A DNA stretch of 64,000 nucleotides, from assembly GCF_023656515.1 (NCBI RefSeq), contig NZ_JAMOFV010000006.1, positions 4,419,735 to 4,483,734 of the forward strand. Reading direction: 5' to 3'. The translations under genes and the position numbers were made by a program. This document shows, piece by piece, positions 60,449 to 64,000 of this stretch (position 1 is the first letter of the stretch; every line of letters starts with the position of its first letter). The stretch comes from Clostridium swellfunianum (GTDB lineage Bacteria; Bacillota; Clostridia; Clostridiales; Clostridiaceae). A model generated the notes under the pieces. The model searched no databases and was not told the DNA's origin. It worked only from the letters and a program-made list of their open reading frames with translations.

Positions 60449-60751
60449 TTATTTTTTCTTCCTTGATACTAGTAATAACGTGGCAATACCTGCAGCTGCT
60501 GCTAAACCTACTCCTGCTGCTACCTTAACTATCGTTTTCATATTTCTAGATGTTTCACTTTCTTTGACATCTTCTTCCTGTGACTTAACAAGCATTGTCT
60601 TAATCTTGATAGGCTCACCATCAAGTTGTTCAACTTCATCACTTATAGGTCTTTGTTCATATTCCATAGAATCATCCTCAGTAGAATCAATATCTTCTTT
60701 TTTATCCTCGTTAGGAATAAATGCATGCTTTAATTTATCCTTAAAATCCAT
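60449..60751 (-). CDS. Tail-anchored acidic small protein
   Basis: A 100-residue protein with an acidic, disordered N-terminal part (Asp/Glu-rich, about 12-70) and a C-terminal Gly/Ala-rich helix (about 74-95) ending in SRKKK, a tail-anchor layout. No family is recognised. AAGGAAGCGAGTGG precedes the ATG at moderate distance. It is codirectional with the 33-residue gene, and the two may have related roles. Confidence 0.65.
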   Translation of the reverse strand: MDFKDKLKHAFIPNEDKKEDIDSTEDDSMEYEQRPISDEVEQLDGEPIKIKTMLVKSQEEDVKESETSRNMKTIVKVAAGVGLAAAAGIATLLLVSRKKK

Positions 60752-60895
60752 GAAAAACCACTCGCTTCCTTATTTATTCATTTATTTTGCTTATATGATT
60801 ATTTTATGCAAAATTATTACATTTGTACATCAATATTTTTACTAAAGTTTATGATATAATAAAGCCTATATGTTACGTTACAAGGAGATGAATAA

Positions 60896-62335
60896 ATGTT
60901 TAAAAAGTACTTTAATAACTTTTTGCATTATGCAGTTATAATAGCATTATTATTTCCATTTCGCTTTGGAATCTCTCACCTTTTATATCTTGCAAATTCA
61001 AGCAAGTCCAAAGCTTTTATTGTTGTTATAACTTTGATGTTTTTATTTTCAATTTATTATTATAATCGCGGTCATAAGAAACTAAAAGTAAATTTTGATT
61101 CGATTAATGATAAAAAACTCTTACCAACAATTATTATTTCAGCATTTATACTAAGACTGTTGTGGATTATAGCAGTTCCTACACAGCCTGTTTCCGACTT
61201 TGAATTAATCTATCAAACCGCTGGTCAAGCTTCCGCTGGAAATTTCACCAGTTTTCAAGGAATAGCTTACTTTGCTCGTTTTACACACAATGTAGTAACT
61301 GTTTTATATTTTTCTATATTTTATAAGTTTACCGCAAATCCACTATTTTTAATCAAATTCTCTAATGTAATATTTCAAACAGCTTCGATATATGCTTTAT
61401 ATCTTGTTGCCAAGCAATTGTTTAATAAGGAGAAGGCTCTTTTATGTGCTATAATAATGGCTTTCTTTCCTCCTTTTATTATGTATACCTCTGAAATAAT
61501 GTCTGAAAATCTTGCTATGCCTATATACCTTTTTAGCATTTACTTATTCTTAAGAGGTATTGATACAGATAAAAATAAGTTCTTTATCATAAGTGGTGTT
61601 TTACTTTCTGCAGCTAATATGTTTAGAATGGTGGGTATTATTTTTATAATTGCCTACATTGTCTACAACTTTATTTATAAGGCAATAAAACTAGGTTTAA
61701 AAAACAATGTTATCACTTTAGCTTCTTATTTAATTCCTCTTTACTTAGTAAGTCAAAGCTTAATATCAGCTGGTGTGACTGATACTCATTTATGGAAGCC
61801 AAAAGAATCTAATTTTACCTCAATATTAAGGGGCTCAAGCATCCAATATAACGGAAGATGGAACGTCGAAGATGCCTCTCTTCCAGAAAAATACAACTAT
61901 GATATGGATAAAGTAAATGCTGCTGCTAAGGAAATTGTTATTAAAAGATATACTACTACCCCTTTCCTTAAATTAACTAGTCATTTTATTAACAAGCTAA
62001 GCATGCAGTGGGGCATTGGAGATTTTGGTGCATCTGGCTGGACGATCCAAAATGCAGATAATACATCAGTGGGAAGTGCTTTAAAGTATCGCTATTACGA
62101 AATATACTTTGTAACTCAATTAATTTATTTAATTATGCTTATAAGAATATTTATTGTTATGTTAAAAAAAGATTATGTTCAAATTGAAAAAATCAATTTC
62201 TTTTACATTCTATTTGGAGGCTTCATACTCTTATATCTCATAAGTGAAAATCAAGAGAGATATTCCTTCATAGTATCGTGGATATTTATAATACTTCAGC
62301 TTGGTTTCACCCCCAAACTAAATAATGCCAAATAA
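60896..62335 (+). CDS. Membrane glycosyltransferase of the GT39/PMT-ArnT superfamily
   Basis: A 479-residue protein with 11-12 predicted helices. The acidic residue of the first outer loop (PVSDFELIYQ) matches the catalytic position of GT-C fold enzymes. An outer segment near 310-400 has HLWKPKESNF. It transfers a sugar from a polyprenyl-phosphate donor to a lipid, glycan or protein outside the membrane. The LTA synthase-like gene starts 18 bp after its stop, so it probably decorates that polymer or its lipid anchor. AAGGAGATGAATAA precedes ATG. Confidence 0.82.
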   Translation: MFKKYFNNFLHYAVIIALLFPFRFGISHLLYLANSSKSKAFIVVITLMFLFSIYYYNRGHKKLKVNFDSINDKKLLPTIIISAFILRLLWIIAVPTQPVSDFELIYQTAGQASAGNFTSFQGIAYFARFTHNVVTVLYFSIFYKFTANPLFLIKFSNVIFQTASIYALYLVAKQLFNKEKALLCAIIMAFFPPFIMYTSEIMSENLAMPIYLFSIYLFLRGIDTDKNKFFIISGVLLSAANMFRMVGIIFIIAYIVYNFIYKAIKLGLKNNVITLASYLIPLYLVSQSLISAGVTDTHLWKPKESNFTSILRGSSIQYNGRWNVEDASLPEKYNYDMDKVNAAAKEIVIKRYTTTPFLKLTSHFINKLSMQWGIGDFGASGWTIQNADNTSVGSALKYRYYEIYFVTQLIYLIMLIRIFIVMLKKDYVQIEKINFFYILFGGFILLYLISENQERYSFIVSWIFIILQLGFTPKLNNAK

Positions 62336-62353
62336 CTTAACAGGAGAAAATAA

Positions 62354-64000
62354 ATGAGTGAAATTGTCTTACAAAGGCAACCTATTAAAGGTTATTTTCA
62401 AAAAAGAGTTTTATATGTATTAAAAGATAAACCTGCTATGTTCGTATTTATATCCATCTATATAAAAACGCTGCTGTTTATGAATATTTTAGACAGCAGT
62501 GGAGCCTCAAAGCTAAGCCTTACTTTTGATACTGTATACCTATATCATGTTGTATCATTATTTTTTATATTGGGGCTTATAAGCTTTTCTTTTCTGACTG
62601 ATAAAAGTGGTCATCTTCTACTGCTTATAGTAACAAACCTTCTATTTTCTATAATCCTAGTGGGAGACTTATGGTATTTCAGAGGTTTTAATGACTTCCT
62701 AAGCTTTCATCTTTTAGGTGAACTGAATAATTTAAATAATCTTTCAAACAGCGTTTTATCAATGTCAAGACCGATAGATATCATATTTATTGCTGACAAT
62801 TTGGTTCTGATTTTATTTTTTAGGGTTATAAGAAAAAAACACTCAAACTTCGGTAAACTTAAAGGTACCTTTACAATGCTCTTTGGTTTCTCCTTATTGA
62901 CTATTATGCTTTTGCATATATCTCTAGACTATAACGGGAAGAATTATAAAGGGCCTGAATTTTTTAAAACTCAATGGGTTCCTCAATCTACAATGAGAAA
63001 TCTTTCTCCACTAGGCTATCACCTATACGACACCTATGTATTCATTGAGGATAACAGACCATATAAAATGAGTAATGCTGAGAAGTCCAAAATTAAGGAC
63101 TGGTTTGCATACAAAAATGAAAATCTGCCTGATAACCAATACAAAGGTATGCTCTCAGAAAAAAACCTAATTATAATACAGGTTGAATCCTTAGAAAACT
63201 TCGTAATTAACAACAAACATGAAGGACAGGAGATTACTCCTAATTTGAATAAGCTTCTTAAAAACAGCTTATACTTTTCAAATATATATGAGCAGGTTAA
63301 TAACGGCAACAGTGCTGATGCAGATTTAATGATTAACACTTCCTTGTTTCCTGTAAGGAGAGGAAGCACCTTTTTTAGATTTCCTAATAACAATTACAAT
63401 ACTCTTCCGAAAATGTTAAATAAACTAGGTTATACCTCCAGAGCTCTTCATTCTGATTATGGCTACTACTGGAATGTTGAAAAGGCTCTAGCAAACTTTG
63501 ATTTTCACGAATTTAAAGATATACGAGGCTTTGACAGCTCCGACGTCTTTTGGATGGGGCTTACTGATGAAAGCTTCTTTAAACAGGTTAATGCTATTGC
63601 AGTGAAGGATAAAGATCCCTTCTATTACTTTACAGTAACTTCAACCTCCCACTCTCCTTTTGAAATTCCTGAGAATTTTAAAGGACTGCAGCTGAGTGAA
63701 GCTTTTGATAAAACCTATATGGGCGGTTATTTTCAAAGCATCCATTATACTGACAAGCAAATCGGAAGATTTATAGATAGTCTTGAAAGAGACGGAATCC
63801 TAGATAACTCGATTATAGCAATATACGGAGACCATAATGGGGTTCATAAATATTATAGCGATGAGGTATCCAAGCTATCAGAAAAAGAAGCTTGGTGGGA
63901 AAATGAAGGCCGCGTACCTTTTATCGTATACAGCAAGAATATAGCTGGTGAAGAATTAAAAACTATTGGCGGTCAGATAGATATGCTTCCTACTTTAGCA
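62354..64000 (+). CDS. LTA synthase family phosphoglycerol transferase, 3' end beyond window
   Basis: 549 codons are open to the window end. Five N-terminal helices (about 30-185) are followed by an extracellular sulfatase-fold domain with IIIQVESLENF (metal Glu 278), GNSADADLM (Ser 320 at the nucleophile position) and YGDHNG (Asp 493, His 494). LtaS and LtaP use Thr as nucleophile (GKTSD...), so Ser is a variant that should still accept phosphoglycerol. The enzyme polymerises glycerolphosphate on a lipid anchor. ATG follows CAGGAGAAAATAA, 18 bp after the GT39 gene. Confidence 0.88.
   Translation, partial: MSEIVLQRQPIKGYFQKRVLYVLKDKPAMFVFISIYIKTLLFMNILDSSGASKLSLTFDTVYLYHVVSLFFILGLISFSFLTDKSGHLLLLIVTNLLFSIILVGDLWYFRGFNDFLSFHLLGELNNLNNLSNSVLSMSRPIDIIFIADNLVLILFFRVIRKKHSNFGKLKGTFTMLFGFSLLTIMLLHISLDYNGKNYKGPEFFKTQWVPQSTMRNLSPLGYHLYDTYVFIEDNRPYKMSNAEKSKIKDWFAYKNENLPDNQYKGMLSEKNLIIIQVESLENFVINNKHEGQEITPNLNKLLKNSLYFSNIYEQVNNGNSADADLMINTSLFPVRRGSTFFRFPNNNYNTLPKMLNKLGYTSRALHSDYGYYWNVEKALANFDFHEFKDIRGFDSSDVFWMGLTDESFFKQVNAIAVKDKDPFYYFTVTSTSHSPFEIPENFKGLQLSEAFDKTYMGGYFQSIHYTDKQIGRFIDSLERDGILDNSIIAIYGDHNGVHKYYSDEVSKLSEKEAWWENEGRVPFIVYSKNIAGEELKTIGGQIDMLPTLA

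Overview
The window reads as chromosome of a low-GC, spore-former-type Firmicute, most likely Clostridium sensu stricto or a close relative. The grounds are AT-rich DNA, strong AGGAGG-type ribosome sites, S-box (SAM-I) and T-box leader RNAs, RNase J, a YitT protein, clostridial-type small proteins and an anaerobic CODH-family protein. I found no rRNA, tRNA, CRISPR array, insertion sequence or phage genes. Species cannot be named from sequence alone.

Layout. 1-6326 is the N-terminal two thirds of a giant cyclic beta-1,2-glucan synthase-like protein, cut by the window edge. 6.4-9.1 kb holds a DUF1232 protein, a cupin and an ABC-F ribosome-protection ATPase with a leader peptide and attenuator. 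9.1-14.3 kb is a sulfur amino-acid region: two divergent promoters each feed their own SAM-I riboswitch, one for aminotransferase-metQ-larA-like, the other for an M20 amidohydrolase. 15.3-17.6 kb is thrS under a T-box. 17.7-23.4 kb has a DMT exporter and a sugar or polyol operon of two Gfo/Idh/MocA oxidoreductases and two TIM-barrel isomerases/epimerases, preceded by an AraC regulator. 23.6-25.5 kb carries a Cof-type phosphatase, a short DMT/SMR transporter with a possible ATC start, and an HxlR regulator.

25.5-31.1 kb is a MacAB/YknXYZ-like efflux operon with its own two-component system. 31.4-39 kb is signalling-rich: a diguanylate cyclase, a MASE3 histidine kinase and a GGDEF-EAL protein, with a pair of small Cys/His-rich paralogues of unknown function between them. 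39-43.6 kb has a divergent LysR/MATE pair, a minimal protein kinase and a LysM-TolB-propeller fusion. 43.7-53.3 kb reads leftward: a two-component system, an orphan pstS, a GH3 lipoprotein, an ABC exporter, RNase J and a 53-residue protein. 53.4-64 kb has YitT, an ECF sigma with a probable anti-sigma, a CODH-scaffold protein, a DUF2334 deacetylase-like protein, two tiny membrane proteins, and a GT39 plus LTA-synthase-like pair cut by the right edge.

The most notable signals are these. The CODH-family protein has Glu where the CODH C-cluster has a Cys ligand, which suggests a hybrid-cluster-like enzyme rather than a CO dehydrogenase. The LarA-family gene sits in an S-box operon. The Cys/His-rich paralogue pair matches no family I know. 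The LTA-synthase-like protein has Ser at the Thr nucleophile position. The ABC-F leader has a full attenuation architecture.
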